From positions 1,674,001 to 1,738,000 of the forward strand of contig NZ_JAJAVE010000001.1 in NCBI RefSeq assembly GCF_020532675.1: DNA of 64,000 nucleotides, in the 5' to 3' direction. The DNA comes from Methylobacillus gramineus (GTDB taxonomy: Bacteria > Pseudomonadota > Gammaproteobacteria > Burkholderiales > Methylophilaceae). The notes beneath the pieces are model-generated. The model worked only from the letters and a program-made list of their open reading frames with translations, searched no databases and was not told the DNA's origin. Position numbers and translations under genes: made by a program. Below are positions 1 to 7,965 of this stretch, piece after piece; the first letter of the stretch is position 1; each line of letters begins with the position of its first letter.

Positions 1-1258
1 ACATGTCAGCCAGGTTGCCAGCAATGGTGATTTCCTCCACAGGATAAGCAATCACGCCATTCTCCACCCAGAAACCAGCAGCGCCGCGCGAATAATCACC
101 CGTCACCATATTCAGCCCATGCCCGAGCAACTCGGTCACCAGCAAGCCTGTTCCCATGGTATTGAGCAAGCCTTGGAAATCCAGATCGCCGTGTTGAATG
201 ATCAGATTATGATTACCGCCAGCATTGCCAGTAGTGGTCATGCCGAGCTTGCGTGCGGAATAACTGCCCAGCATATAGCCTTGCAGCACGCCATCCTTGA
301 TCAGCATACGCGGCTTGGTAGATACGCCTTCATTATCAAATGGCGAGCTCGCCAGGCCACGCTTGATATGCGGCAATTCCTCAATGTTGATACTGCTGGA
401 CATCACCTGTTTGCCCAGGCTATCCAGCAGGAAGGAGGACTTGCGGTAGAGGCTGCCGCCCGAAATAGCTGAAATCAGATGCGAAATCAGGCCAGAGGCC
501 AGCGGCGCCTCGAACAATACCGGAACTTGTGCAGTCTTGATCTTGCGTGACCCCAGGCGCCTGACTGTACGCTCGCCTGCACGTAAACCCACGGAACGTG
601 GTGAATCCAGCTCAGCCGCATGCCTGGCACTGGTGTACCAGTAATCACGCTGCATGCTTTCGCCTTCCTCAGCAATCACCGAACAGCTGATGCCATGTCG
701 TGAGCTTGGGTAACCGGCATTGAAACCATTGCTATTCGCGTAGGAAAACAGGCCTTCATAGGTGGAAACTGAAGCCCCTTCAGAATTCACAATCCGCGTA
801 TCGGCATCGCGCGCAGCCTGCTCGCACTCCAGGGCAATGGCAATCGCTTCATCCACCGAGAGCGGCCAAGGATGGTGCAGATCCAAATCTGGTATGTCAT
901 GTGCCAGCAAGGCCGGATCAGCCAGGCCACAGAACTCGTCCTGAGCCGTATAGCGGGCAATATTACAGGCGGCGGCCACGGTATCACTCAATGCCTGTGG
1001 AGACAGGTCGGAAGTGCTGGCATGGCCTTTTTGCTGGCCGAAATAGACCGTTACCGACATGCCTTTATCACGGTTGTACTCTATGGTTTCGGTTTCGCCC
1101 ATACGCACCGAAACATTCTGCCCGATCCCGAGGCTAACCTCAGCTTCAGCAGAAGTTGCGCCGGAAGACTTAGCCAAACGCAACACTTCGTCACTCATGG
1201 CCTTGAGCTGATCAAGCGAATATGAAAAGCGCGCACTGCCCGCTGTCTGGTCTTTCAC
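1..1258 (-). CDS. pmbA: TldE/PmbA metalloprotease subunit (C-terminus cut by window edge)
   Basis: This is the small subunit of the TldD/TldE zinc protease, which processes peptides such as microcins and degrades the CcdA antitoxin. TldD carries the zinc site; PmbA is its partner in the cytoplasm. Reading the minus strand gives 419 codons before the edge. Family members are about 450 residues, so roughly 30 C-terminal residues are missing. Visible family segments include the early stretch SAEAEVSLG and the late glycine-rich GHGLNMVTGDYSRGAAGF. The start is a GTG at 1258 with a GAG-type ribosome site a few bases upstream; no in-frame ATG lies before the conserved part. It is divergent from darP only 38 bases away, the usual pairing in beta- and gammaproteobacteria, so both promoters must overlap. 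Confidence 0.93.
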   Translation of the reverse strand, partial: MKDQTAGSARFSYSLDQLKAMSDEVLRLAKSSGATSAEAEVSLGIGQNVSVRMGETETIEYNRDKGMSVTVYFGQQKGHASTSDLSPQALSDTVAAACNIARYTAQDEFCGLADPALLAHDIPDLDLHHPWPLSVDEAIAIALECEQAARDADTRIVNSEGASVSTYEGLFSYANSNGFNAGYPSSRHGISCSVIAEEGESMQRDYWYTSARHAAELDSPRSVGLRAGERTVRRLGSRKIKTAQVPVLFEAPLASGLISHLISAISGGSLYRKSSFLLDSLGKQVMSSSINIEELPHIKRGLASSPFDNEGVSTKPRMLIKDGVLQGYMLGSYSARKLGMTTTGNAGGNHNLIIQHGDLDFQGLLNTMGTGLLVTELLGHGLNMVTGDYSRGAAGFWVENGVIAYPVEEITIAGNLADM

Positions 1259-1296
1259 AAGAGTCTCTTTGCAAAAAACTGTTATCATACATCAGC

Positions 1297-1839
1297 ATGA
1301 AACCTAACAAGACAGAAAACTCGGCTGATGAGCTAGAGCCCATCAGCAAAACCAAACGCAAAGCCGAAGCGGATGCATTACAGGATATAGGCGTGACACT
1401 GGTTGATTTACCCAAGGAAAAGCTGAAAAAGCTGGCCTTGCCAGAAACATTGCTGGACGCCGTCAATGAGGCCAAGCGCCTGACCGCCAATGGTGCCATC
1501 CGTCGACAAATGCAGTATCTGGGTCGCTTGATGCGCGATATTGACACCGCGCCCATCCTCGATCAGTTACAACGTTGGGAAGGCACCCATACGGAAGAAA
1601 ATGCATACTTCCACCGGCTGGAGCGCTGGCGTACTCGCCTGATAGAAGATGAATCCGCACTGGCGGAATTCATGAATGAATATCCGCAGACTGAGGCCCA
1701 GCAAATCCGCAACCTGATCCGCAATGCCAGGCGCGAGGAAAGTGCGGGGAAACCGCCAAAAAGCAGCCGTGAACTGTTTAAGTTATTACGCACGATCACG
1801 GAAAATAATCATACTGACACTGAACTCGACAGTCATTAG
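1297..1839 (+). CDS. darP: DarP (YjgA) ribosome-associated protein
   Basis: DarP binds late pre-50S particles and helps dual-associated maturation of the large ribosomal subunit. The 180-residue product matches the family length. It is strongly charged, with a helical core holding the family segments KLALPETLLDAV and RRQMQYLGRLMR and the LERWR stretch at about residues 107-111. A longer frame starting at 1222 exists, but it would run into pmbA on the other strand. The ATG at 1297 gives the normal DarP N-terminus rich in Lys/Glu. It is divergent from pmbA. About 230 bases of non-coding sequence follow before the Mrp operon. Confidence 0.92.
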   Translation: MKPNKTENSADELEPISKTKRKAEADALQDIGVTLVDLPKEKLKKLALPETLLDAVNEAKRLTANGAIRRQMQYLGRLMRDIDTAPILDQLQRWEGTHTEENAYFHRLERWRTRLIEDESALAEFMNEYPQTEAQQIRNLIRNARREESAGKPPKSSRELFKLLRTITENNHTDTELDSH

Positions 1840-1990
1840 AGACTCAGTGTAGTAGCCAAAAGTTGACGTCGTACTAATCTCTTAACTAGTGAACTACTGG
1901 ATTGTGGCGAATCCGGTGACATTAAAAATCGCTCTCCGCGATCAGGGTATTCCTGATTGACGAATGAGCTTCAGCCATGTGAACCAACAC

Positions 1991-2030
1991 CTTGAATAGC
2001 CTGCATGCAACGCATGACAGACTATTCAAG
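1991..2030. promoter_or_regulatory. Long hairpin in the leader of the Mrp operon
   Basis: A 40-base near-perfect hairpin lies 43 bases upstream of the mrpA start. The outer arms CTTGAATAG (1991-1999) and CTATTCAAG (2022-2030) pair fully. The inside continues with CTG/CAG and then CATGC-AAC-GCATG, interrupted only by two single-base irregularities. A smaller stem, ATCAGG/CCTGAT, lies about 50 bases further upstream. No U-tract follows, so it is not a standard terminator. It may be an RNA structure in the mrp leader or a protein site; which one is inference. Confidence 0.5.
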
Positions 2031-2072
2031 CAAGGGCTACCAATAAAATAAATAACTGAATTCAAATCACTC

Positions 2073-4964
2073 ATGGGTCTAGCTTACCTCACACTTATTC
2101 CTTTTATCGGGGCCGCATTCACCACTGTCAGCACCAGGCTGGGCAGATACTCCTCCGCGTGGGTGGCTGTGCTCACTACCATAGCCTCACTCTCCCTGAT
2201 GTTACCCCTGATCAACGATGTCATGGCGGGTCAGACCATCATCCAGCAGACCAGCCAATGGATGCCCTCCCTGGGCCTGAATATCGCCTTCCGCCTGGAT
2301 GGGCTGAGCCTGCTGTTTACCTTGATGATCCTGCTGATCGGCCTCGTCGTCATTATTTACGCACGTTACTACCTTTCTCCTCGCGACAGCATGGGACGCT
2401 TTTATGCCTATCTATTGCTGTTCATGGGCTCCATGCTGGGAATCGTGCTCTCGGAAAACATTCTTCAATTACTGATGTTCTGGGAATTAACCAGCCTTTC
2501 TTCTTTCCTGCTCATTAGTTACTGGCAGCAACGTGAAGAAGCCAGCCGTGGTGCACGCATGGCACTCGCCATCACGGGCGGTGGCGGCCTGGCCATGCTG
2601 GGCGGCTTTCTGCTTTTGGGGAAAATAGCGGGCAGCTATGAGCTCTCGGTCATACTGAGCGCGGGTGATGTGATCCGTCAACATGCGCTATACCCTTACA
2701 TGCTGGTGTTGATTCTGCTGGGAGTATTTACCAAATCGGCCCAGTTTCCGTTTCATTTCTGGCTACCCAATGCCATGGCAGCACCCACACCGGTCTCGTC
2801 TTATCTACATTCCGCGACGATGGTCAAAGCTGGGATTTTCCTGTTGGCTCGTTTATTCCCGGCTTTATCCGGTACCCCTGAATGGACATGGATTGTCACG
2901 CTGACCGGGCTGATCACCTTTCTCACCGGTGCCTATATCGCCCTCTTCAAGCACGATATGAAAGCACTGCTGGCCTATTCCACCATCAGCCACTTAGGGT
3001 TGATCGTCATGCTGTTTGGCATCGGCACCCCTCTGGCTGTGGTAGCTGGCATCTTCCATATCATGAACCATGCCATATTCAAGGCTTCCCTGTTTATGCT
3101 GGCAGGTATTGTCGATCATGAAACCGGCACCCGCGATATGCGCCAGCTACGAGGTCTACGTCGATATATGCCCTATACGGCCTTGCTCACAGTGATTGCT
3201 GCCGCATCCATGGCCGGTATTCCTTTCTTCAATGGATTTCTGTCGAAGGAAATGTTCTTTGCCGAGACAGTAGAACATGGCAGCGGCATGGCACTCCCCT
3301 GGCTGCTACCCTTGGTTGTCACTATCGGCGGCATTTTTGCTGCGGCATACTCGATTCGCATTGCGCATAATGTGTTCTTCAATGGTGAGACCGAAGACCT
3401 GCCCAAAACACCGCACGAACCTTCTCGCGGCCTGCAGATCCCGGTGGAAATCCTGGTCGTCCTCTGTCTTCTGATTGGCATTTTCCCGGCACAGATTGCC
3501 GGGCCTTTGTTATCCGTGGTGGTTGCCAGCACCTTGCAGGCAACGCCACCCGAGTATCATCTGGCCATCTGGCATGGCATTAATCCAGCCCTGATCATGA
3601 GCATGATAGCTGTGGCTGGCGGAATATTGGTCTATCGCAGCCGCGAGCGTTTGTTCAAGCTGCAAGCGAGGTTTGACGGCGCATTTGAAGCCAAGCGTCT
3701 GTATAACGGGGCCATGCGCAGGCTATTTAACTGGTCCAGCAGCATTACCATGAATGCAGACAATCTATCCCAGAAACGTATGCTGTGGATCTTGTTTGTG
3801 GCCGCCATCGTCATGGGGGCGTCAGGTTTCATCGTGCATGACTCCCCCCTGGCTGGGACGCGCCCCATGCTGCCAATAGACCCAATGAGTGCCATGGTGG
3901 CGCTCATCATGATCGCGGCGGGGATCAGTACCGTTATCATGCACCAGCAGCGCTTCACTGCCCTGGTGCTAGTGAGTGCCGTGGGGTTGGGCGTTGCCCT
4001 GACCTTTATCAAGTTTTCAGCACCGGATCTGGCGCTGACCCAACTTTCCGTCGAGTTCATCACCGCAGTACTATTGTTGCTGGCATTGTTCTTCCTGCCG
4101 CAAACAACTCCTGACGAAACTGATCGCCTGCGCCAGGGGCGCGACATCGTGATTGCCCTGCTGGCAGGCAGTGGCGTGGCTGCACTCAGTTATGCCGTGC
4201 TCACACGGGAATACACTACCATTGCAGATTACTTTATCAGCAACAGTGTGTCCGGCGGTGGCGGGGCCAATGTAGTTAACGTACTGCTGGTTGATTTCCG
4301 CGGGTTCGATACCATGGGAGAGATCACCGTGCTTTCGCTGGCAGGTATTGGCATTTATGCCATGCTTGATAAGCTGAAACTACTTAGCCCCAAGCAAGAT
4401 GCGGATGGTCGCCCATGGAATCCCGACACTCACCCCCTGATCATGTCGACCTTCAGCCGCTTGCTGCTTCCGCTCGCATTAATGGTCTCCATCTTCATAT
4501 TGCTCCGTGGGCACAACCTGCCTGGTGGCGGCTTTATTGCCGGGCTGGTCACCTCAGTTGCCCTGATTGTGCAATATCTTGCCAACGGTGTGGAATGGAC
4601 GCGCAGCAAGCTGCCATCCAATACCCACCCAGTCATAGGCAGTGGATTATTGATCGCAGCCACCACAGGCGTGGCCAGCTGGTATTTTGGTTACCCCTTC
4701 CTGACATCCACTTTCGATCATTTCTACATTCCGCTCCTGGGTGAGCTGGAACTAGCGTCAGCGATGGCATTTGACCTCGGGGTATATCTAGTAGTGGTAG
4801 GCACATCATTATTGATCCTGATCAATCTGGGTCTGATACACCAGGTGAGCTACCAGCCACGTACCGTCAAAAAAGCCCTGACAACACCGAGCGCCGCCAC
4901 AGATAGCGGCAAGACCTCTTCCAGGTCTGCAGTCATCAAGAAGGTTATGCCATGGAAGCACTAA
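2073..4964 (+). CDS. mrpA: Mrp-type Na+(K+)/H+ antiporter, fused subunits A and B (PhaAB/MrpAB)
   Basis: This is the largest subunit of the multi-subunit Mrp cation/proton antiporter in the inner membrane, related to the proton pumps NuoL/M/N of complex I. The 963 residues hold three parts. The first is an ND5-like proton-translocation core, with the conserved Glu in FWELTS at residue 138 and the TKSAQFPFHFWLP segment near 220. A DUF4040/MbhD-like membrane stretch covers about 610-780. A fused MrpB (MnhB) domain runs from about 789, with the RGHNLPGGGFIAGL loop. The fusion is the 'group 2' or Pha arrangement known from Gram-negative bacteria. It is first in a six-gene operon, and mrpC overlaps its end by 13 bases. 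No clear ribosome site precedes the ATG. Likely roles are pH and sodium homeostasis. Confidence 0.95.
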   Translation: MGLAYLTLIPFIGAAFTTVSTRLGRYSSAWVAVLTTIASLSLMLPLINDVMAGQTIIQQTSQWMPSLGLNIAFRLDGLSLLFTLMILLIGLVVIIYARYYLSPRDSMGRFYAYLLLFMGSMLGIVLSENILQLLMFWELTSLSSFLLISYWQQREEASRGARMALAITGGGGLAMLGGFLLLGKIAGSYELSVILSAGDVIRQHALYPYMLVLILLGVFTKSAQFPFHFWLPNAMAAPTPVSSYLHSATMVKAGIFLLARLFPALSGTPEWTWIVTLTGLITFLTGAYIALFKHDMKALLAYSTISHLGLIVMLFGIGTPLAVVAGIFHIMNHAIFKASLFMLAGIVDHETGTRDMRQLRGLRRYMPYTALLTVIAAASMAGIPFFNGFLSKEMFFAETVEHGSGMALPWLLPLVVTIGGIFAAAYSIRIAHNVFFNGETEDLPKTPHEPSRGLQIPVEILVVLCLLIGIFPAQIAGPLLSVVVASTLQATPPEYHLAIWHGINPALIMSMIAVAGGILVYRSRERLFKLQARFDGAFEAKRLYNGAMRRLFNWSSSITMNADNLSQKRMLWILFVAAIVMGASGFIVHDSPLAGTRPMLPIDPMSAMVALIMIAAGISTVIMHQQRFTALVLVSAVGLGVALTFIKFSAPDLALTQLSVEFITAVLLLLALFFLPQTTPDETDRLRQGRDIVIALLAGSGVAALSYAVLTREYTTIADYFISNSVSGGGGANVVNVLLVDFRGFDTMGEITVLSLAGIGIYAMLDKLKLLSPKQDADGRPWNPDTHPLIMSTFSRLLLPLALMVSIFILLRGHNLPGGGFIAGLVTSVALIVQYLANGVEWTRSKLPSNTHPVIGSGLLIAATTGVASWYFGYPFLTSTFDHFYIPLLGELELASAMAFDLGVYLVVVGTSLLILINLGLIHQVSYQPRTVKKALTTPSAATDSGKTSSRSAVIKKVMPWKH

Positions 4965-5281
4965 TTTCATTACTCATAGGCGTACTCACCGCGGGCGGGG
5001 TTTATCTCTGTTTGCGTAGCCACACCTTCCCGGTGGTCTTGGGGCTGACGCTGCTGTCGTATGCCGTCAACCTGTTCCTATTCATGATGGGACGCCTGGT
5101 CATTGGTCAACCGCCTATTATCAGCGCCGATGCCAGCGGATATGCCGACCCAATTCCCCAGGCGCTGGTGCTGACTGCGATCGTGATCAGCTTCGCCATG
5201 ACGGCATTTATCATTGTGCTGGCGTTAAAAGCGCGTACTGAAATGGGTAATGATCATGTCGATGGAAAGGATGTCAGTTGA
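4952..5281 (+). CDS. mrpC: Mrp antiporter subunit C
   Basis: This small, NuoK-like membrane subunit of the Mrp complex has 109 residues with three predicted membrane helices. The first covers about residues 4-20 and the second about 27-47; the third is near 70-93. The segment ADPIPQALVLTAIVISFA before the last helix is the typical MrpC signature, including the conserved Pro-Gln-Ala-Leu-Val-Leu-Thr-Ala. The start overlaps the 3' end of mrpA and the stop overlaps the TTG start of mrpD. The three genes are therefore translationally linked. Confidence 0.95.
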   Translation: MEALISLLIGVLTAGGVYLCLRSHTFPVVLGLTLLSYAVNLFLFMMGRLVIGQPPIISADASGYADPIPQALVLTAIVISFAMTAFIIVLALKARTEMGNDHVDGKDVS

Positions 5282-6810
5282 ACCACATTGCCATCGCCCC
5301 ATTATTATTGCCGCTGTTTACCGGCATTTGCTTGCTGCTATTGCGCGAGCAGCGCATTTACGTCAAACGCATCATTGCCGGCATCAGTAATATTGCGTTG
5401 ATTGTCATCGCCATTGAGTTATTGCTGCAGGTAGCGGATGGCACTATCTTGGTCTACGCCCTCAGCGACTGGGCAGCGCCCTATGGCATCACCCTGGTTG
5501 CAGACAGGCTGGCAGGATGGATGGTGCTGACCACTTCCATGTTATCCATCTTTGCCCTGATCTATGCCATGCATGGCGTAGACCGTGAAGGCAGGCATTT
5601 CCACATCATGTTCCAGCTACAACTATTTGGCCTGAACGGTGCATTTTTAACCGGAGACCTGTTCAACCTGTTCGTGTTTTTCGAGGTATTGCTGCTGGCA
5701 TCCTACAGCCTGTTATTGCATGGCGGTGGACGCAAACGGATACGCTCGGGCCTGCACTTTGTCGTCATCAATGTCGTCGGATCTTCGCTGTTCCTGTTTG
5801 CAGTGGGGACGTTGTACGGCGTACTGGGCACACTCAATATGGCAGACCTTGCCGTCAAGGTAGCCGCCACACCGCCGGAAAACCTGGTATTGGTGCATAG
5901 CGCAGGCATGCTGCTATTCGCCGTATTCGCACTAAAGGCCGCCTTACTGCCATTCTACTTGTGGCTGCCTTCTGCCTACTCGCAAACCAGCGCACCTGCC
6001 GCTGCATTATTTGCCATCATGACCAAAGTTGGCGCTTATAGCATCTTGCGCGTGTACACCCTGATCTTCGGAGACCATGCCGGGCCGCTTGCCAACCTGT
6101 TGGATGGCTGGCTATTACCGATGGCACTGCTGACAATCGCCATCGGCACTTTCGGCTTGCTGGGCAGCAAACGCTTGCGCCAGCAGGTCGCCTATCTGGT
6201 GGTGATTTCTGCAGGCACACTGCTTACCTGTTTCAGCCTCAACTCGGAAGCAGGCATCGCGGCCGGGCTTTACTATTTGCCCCACACCACCTTTGCCACC
6301 GCAGCGCTGTTCCTGCTTGCCGACCTGATTGTCAAACGCCGTGGCTTGATGGAAGATCGACTGGATGCGGGCTATGTGATTACTCAGCAAAAGTTTCTTG
6401 GTGCAATATTTTTTACCTTAGCCATCCTTGCAGCAGGCTTGCCGCCACTCTCAGGGTTTCTCGGTAAGTTTATGCTGCTTCAAGCCGCACTGGATCATCC
6501 CGCGGTTGTGTTCATCATGACGATCGTCTTGCTGAATGGCCTACTGACGGTGATTGGACTAGCTCGCTCGGGAAGCCTGATGTTCTATGAAGCGCACGCC
6601 GTGGATAAATCCACCAATACCTATAACAAGCAAGAGCTACCTGAGCCACTGAACGTACGCGAACTGTTGCCCATCTTTGCCTTGCTAGGCTTATGTCTCG
6701 CCATGACACTATGGGCGGGTACCCTGACAAAATTCACCGCCGAGACCGCCGCCCAACTGCTGGATACAAAGTCCTATATAGAGGCAGTATTAGGGAAAGG
6801 AGCCCCATGA
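5278..6810 (+). CDS. mrpD: Mrp antiporter subunit D
   Basis: This is the second complex-I-like proton-translocating subunit of the Mrp antiporter (ND2/ND4/ND5 family), 510 residues and about 14 membrane helices. The conserved Glu lies in the FVFFEVLLLASY helix at residue 136. The KAALLPFYLWLPSAY segment with its conserved Lys is near residues 221-235. The start is a TTG whose last two bases are shared with the TGA of mrpC. It is backed by a purine-rich AAAGGA ribosome site a few bases upstream, and no nearby ATG fits. The C-terminal part after residue 430 is more divergent, as usual in this subunit. Confidence 0.94.
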   Translation: MNHIAIAPLLLPLFTGICLLLLREQRIYVKRIIAGISNIALIVIAIELLLQVADGTILVYALSDWAAPYGITLVADRLAGWMVLTTSMLSIFALIYAMHGVDREGRHFHIMFQLQLFGLNGAFLTGDLFNLFVFFEVLLLASYSLLLHGGGRKRIRSGLHFVVINVVGSSLFLFAVGTLYGVLGTLNMADLAVKVAATPPENLVLVHSAGMLLFAVFALKAALLPFYLWLPSAYSQTSAPAAALFAIMTKVGAYSILRVYTLIFGDHAGPLANLLDGWLLPMALLTIAIGTFGLLGSKRLRQQVAYLVVISAGTLLTCFSLNSEAGIAAGLYYLPHTTFATAALFLLADLIVKRRGLMEDRLDAGYVITQQKFLGAIFFTLAILAAGLPPLSGFLGKFMLLQAALDHPAVVFIMTIVLLNGLLTVIGLARSGSLMFYEAHAVDKSTNTYNKQELPEPLNVRELLPIFALLGLCLAMTLWAGTLTKFTAETAAQLLDTKSYIEAVLGKGAP

Positions 6811-7298
6811 TGCAAAGATTATTGCCCCACCCTTTATTGACCGTACTGCTGACACTAATCTGGCTGCTGCTCTCCAACAGCATCGCATTAGGCCAACTGG
6901 TGCTGGGCATGTTGCTGGGCTGGGCCATTCCGTTCTTTGCACTGCCATTCTGGCCAGACAAGGTCAAGGTACATAAACCTCTGACCCTGCTAAAGTTCAC
7001 CTACATCCTGCTGCACGATATCGTGGAGGCCAATTTTATTGTGGCTGCGCGCATTCTTGGCAACCCGGCAAAACTGCGCCCGGCATTTATTGTGGTCCCT
7101 ATCGACCTGGATTCTGATTTTGCGATGAGCATCCTTGCCAACACCACCTGCCTGACGCCAGGCTCACTCTCTGCGCTATTGGCACCTGACCGTAAAAGCA
7201 TACTGGTGCATGCGATGGATGTAGAGGATGAAGAAGCCTTTATCCGTACCATCAAGACCCGCTATGAACAACCGCTGAAGGAGATTTTCGAGGAATGA
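6807..7298 (+). CDS. mrpE: Mrp antiporter subunit E
   Basis: MrpE is a subunit of the Mrp antiporter required for assembly and activity; it is unrelated to complex I. The product is 164 residues: two or three N-terminal membrane helices (about residues 10-50) followed by a cytoplasmic domain. That domain carries the family stretch ILANTTCLTPGSLSA and the late VHAMDVEDEEAF. The first of two tandem ATGs overlaps the mrpD stop and sits behind a GGAAAGGAG ribosome site. The open frame extends further upstream to 6693, but only inside mrpD, so that extension is rejected. Confidence 0.94.
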   Translation: MMQRLLPHPLLTVLLTLIWLLLSNSIALGQLVLGMLLGWAIPFFALPFWPDKVKVHKPLTLLKFTYILLHDIVEANFIVAARILGNPAKLRPAFIVVPIDLDSDFAMSILANTTCLTPGSLSALLAPDRKSILVHAMDVEDEEAFIRTIKTRYEQPLKEIFEE

Positions 7299-7564
7299 TC
7301 GCAATCGCCATCCACATTGCATTTGTGCTGGTATCTGCGGCGCTGGCACTCAACTTCTGGCGCCTGCTCAAAGGGCCAAGTGCCCCTGACCGTATCCTGG
7401 CGCTGGATACGCTATACATCAACACCATCGCCCTATTGGTCCTGTTCGGCATCCATATCGGCAGTGCGCTTTACTTTGAGGCCGCGCTGCTGATCGCATT
7501 GATGGGCTTTGTCGGTACGGTTGCCATGTGCAAATACCTGCTGCGCGGAGACATCATCGAATGA
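7295..7564 (+). CDS. mrpF: Mrp antiporter subunit F
   Basis: MrpF is a small subunit of the Mrp complex, 89 residues with three membrane helices. The family motif GPSAPDRILALDTL follows the first helix, at about residues 28-41. It overlaps mrpE at its start and mrpG at its end by four bases each. This coupling is typical of the operon and argues for equimolar translation. The ribosome site (AAGGAGATTTTCGAGG region) lies inside the mrpE end. Confidence 0.95.
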   Translation: MIAIAIHIAFVLVSAALALNFWRLLKGPSAPDRILALDTLYINTIALLVLFGIHIGSALYFEAALLIALMGFVGTVAMCKYLLRGDIIE

Positions 7565-7929
7565 ACACTCTGCTGGAAATCTTGTTGTCGGTACTGATTG
7601 TAGCCGGCGCCCTATTTACTTTTATCGGCTCACTGGGCCTGGCGCGCTTACGGGACTTTTATACCCGTTTGCACGGCCCCACCAAAGGCACTACGCTGGG
7701 GGTAGGTTGCCTGTTGATCGCATCCGCCATATTTTTCAGTACACGTGATGAAGGTATCAGCCTGCATGAAGGGCTCATCACGCTATTCCTGTTCATTACT
7801 GCCCCAATCAGCGCCCACCTGCTAGCCAAAGCAGCATTGCACCTCAAGGTTGAATCGCTGGTGCCGTTGCCGGATGAAGCGATAGAGCGCAAGAATAAAC
7901 AGCATCAGCAGTACCATTCACTGGACTAA
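7561..7929 (+). CDS. mrpG: Mrp antiporter subunit G
   Basis: MrpG is the last subunit of the antiporter, 122 residues with three membrane helices. The conserved segment LGLARLRDFYTRLHGPTKGTT sits after the first helix, at about residues 26-45. A helix with SAHLLAKAALH is near the end. The ATG at 7561 overlaps the mrpF stop; a longer frame starting at 7528 lies within mrpF and is rejected. The operon ends here. The next gene is convergent, 36 bases away. Confidence 0.95.
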   Translation: MNTLLEILLSVLIVAGALFTFIGSLGLARLRDFYTRLHGPTKGTTLGVGCLLIASAIFFSTRDEGISLHEGLITLFLFITAPISAHLLAKAALHLKVESLVPLPDEAIERKNKQHQQYHSLD

Positions 7930-7965
7930 GGCGACACACAACCCCGCAACCTTAGCTAACATCGG

